Shown piece by piece: positions 63,850 to 64,000 of a stretch of 64,000 bases of DNA. How positions within the stretch are numbered: position 1 is the first letter of the stretch; each line of letters starts with the position of its first letter. The DNA is taken from contig CAOLHI010004277.1 of NCBI GenBank assembly GCA_948474755.1, forward strand, positions 1-64,000, given 5' to 3'. The notes below the pieces were generated by a model. The model made no database searches. It was not told where the DNA came from and saw only the letters and a program-made list of their open reading frames with translations. The position numbers and the translations under genes were made by a program. The stretch comes from Ctenosaura bakeri (lineage: Eukaryota > Chordata > Lepidosauria > Squamata > Iguanidae).

Positions 63850-64000
63850 CTCAAAGGTGGAAGCTGGAGACAAGACATTTTGGGTTTTGAAGGTTGTTGG
63901 ATTTCAGGTTTTGGGATAAGTAAGGGATACAGTGCGCCTGCCATATATGTGAGGATTCCACTTCAGGAAACCCTGCGTAAAACAAAAATGTGAGCATCAC
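63850..64000. mobile_element. Tigger-like fragment, cut by window edge
   Basis: 'cagtgcgcctgccatatatg' followed by 'tgaggattccacttcaggaa' is a Tigger-type end, preceded by 'ttgttggatttcaggttttg'. Continues beyond 64000. Confidence 0.45.

Overview
This is nuclear DNA of a squamate reptile, most likely an iguanian lizard. The clues are dense CR1 LINEs ending in ATTCTATG-type repeats, L2 and L1 LINE remnants, Sauria/ACA-type tRNA SINEs with Bov-B-like CAACAA tails, and a Penelope-like fragment. No bacterial or organellar feature is present. The species assignment is inference; no species-diagnostic gene is visible.

Only one gene is supported: the 3' end of CNTFR (ciliary neurotrophic factor receptor alpha) on the minus strand. 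Its terminal coding exon is 56321-56174 and encodes the linker plus the hydrophobic GPI-anchor signal. Its last, wholly untranslated exon is about 54733-53440, with an ATTAAA poly(A) signal at 53463-53468. The stop codon is completed across the last intron (TA|A). Everything from 56322 to 64000 is read as CNTFR intron; upstream exons lie outside the window or were not recognised. Positions 1-53439 are repeat-rich intergenic DNA downstream of CNTFR with no protein-coding gene that I can support.

The repeats tell most of the story. (1) About 24 copies of a palindromic, non-autonomous DNA transposon (termini GGCCATTTCCGCAC or GGGCCTTTCCGCAC, full length 180 or about 200 bp) are flanked by 3-bp duplications, which points to PIF/Harbinger. 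(2) Three larger GC-rich relatives (19567-20137, 41504-41889, 57803-58325) have similar ends and 3-bp duplications; two are CpG-rich and built of several hairpins. (3) Five solo LTRs of one family have 4-bp duplications (6664, 11857, 15646, 32514, 37087). (4) Many CR1 3' fragments of varied age lie in both orientations, several split by (1), (2) or (3), which gives a relative chronology. (5) There are L2 and L1 3' ends, tRNA-SINEs, one hAT element with an 8-bp duplication inside a SINE, and Tigger/pogo-like MITEs. (6) A Penelope-like fragment carries a hammerhead-ribozyme-like core. (7) A degenerate minisatellite of about 79 bp in the CNTFR intron is split by a young CR1.

The best candidate for something under-described is the palindromic family. 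In several copies both arms carry the same copy-specific substitutions, and truncated or shortened copies break at the palindrome centre. Both point to hairpin-driven correction and breakage.
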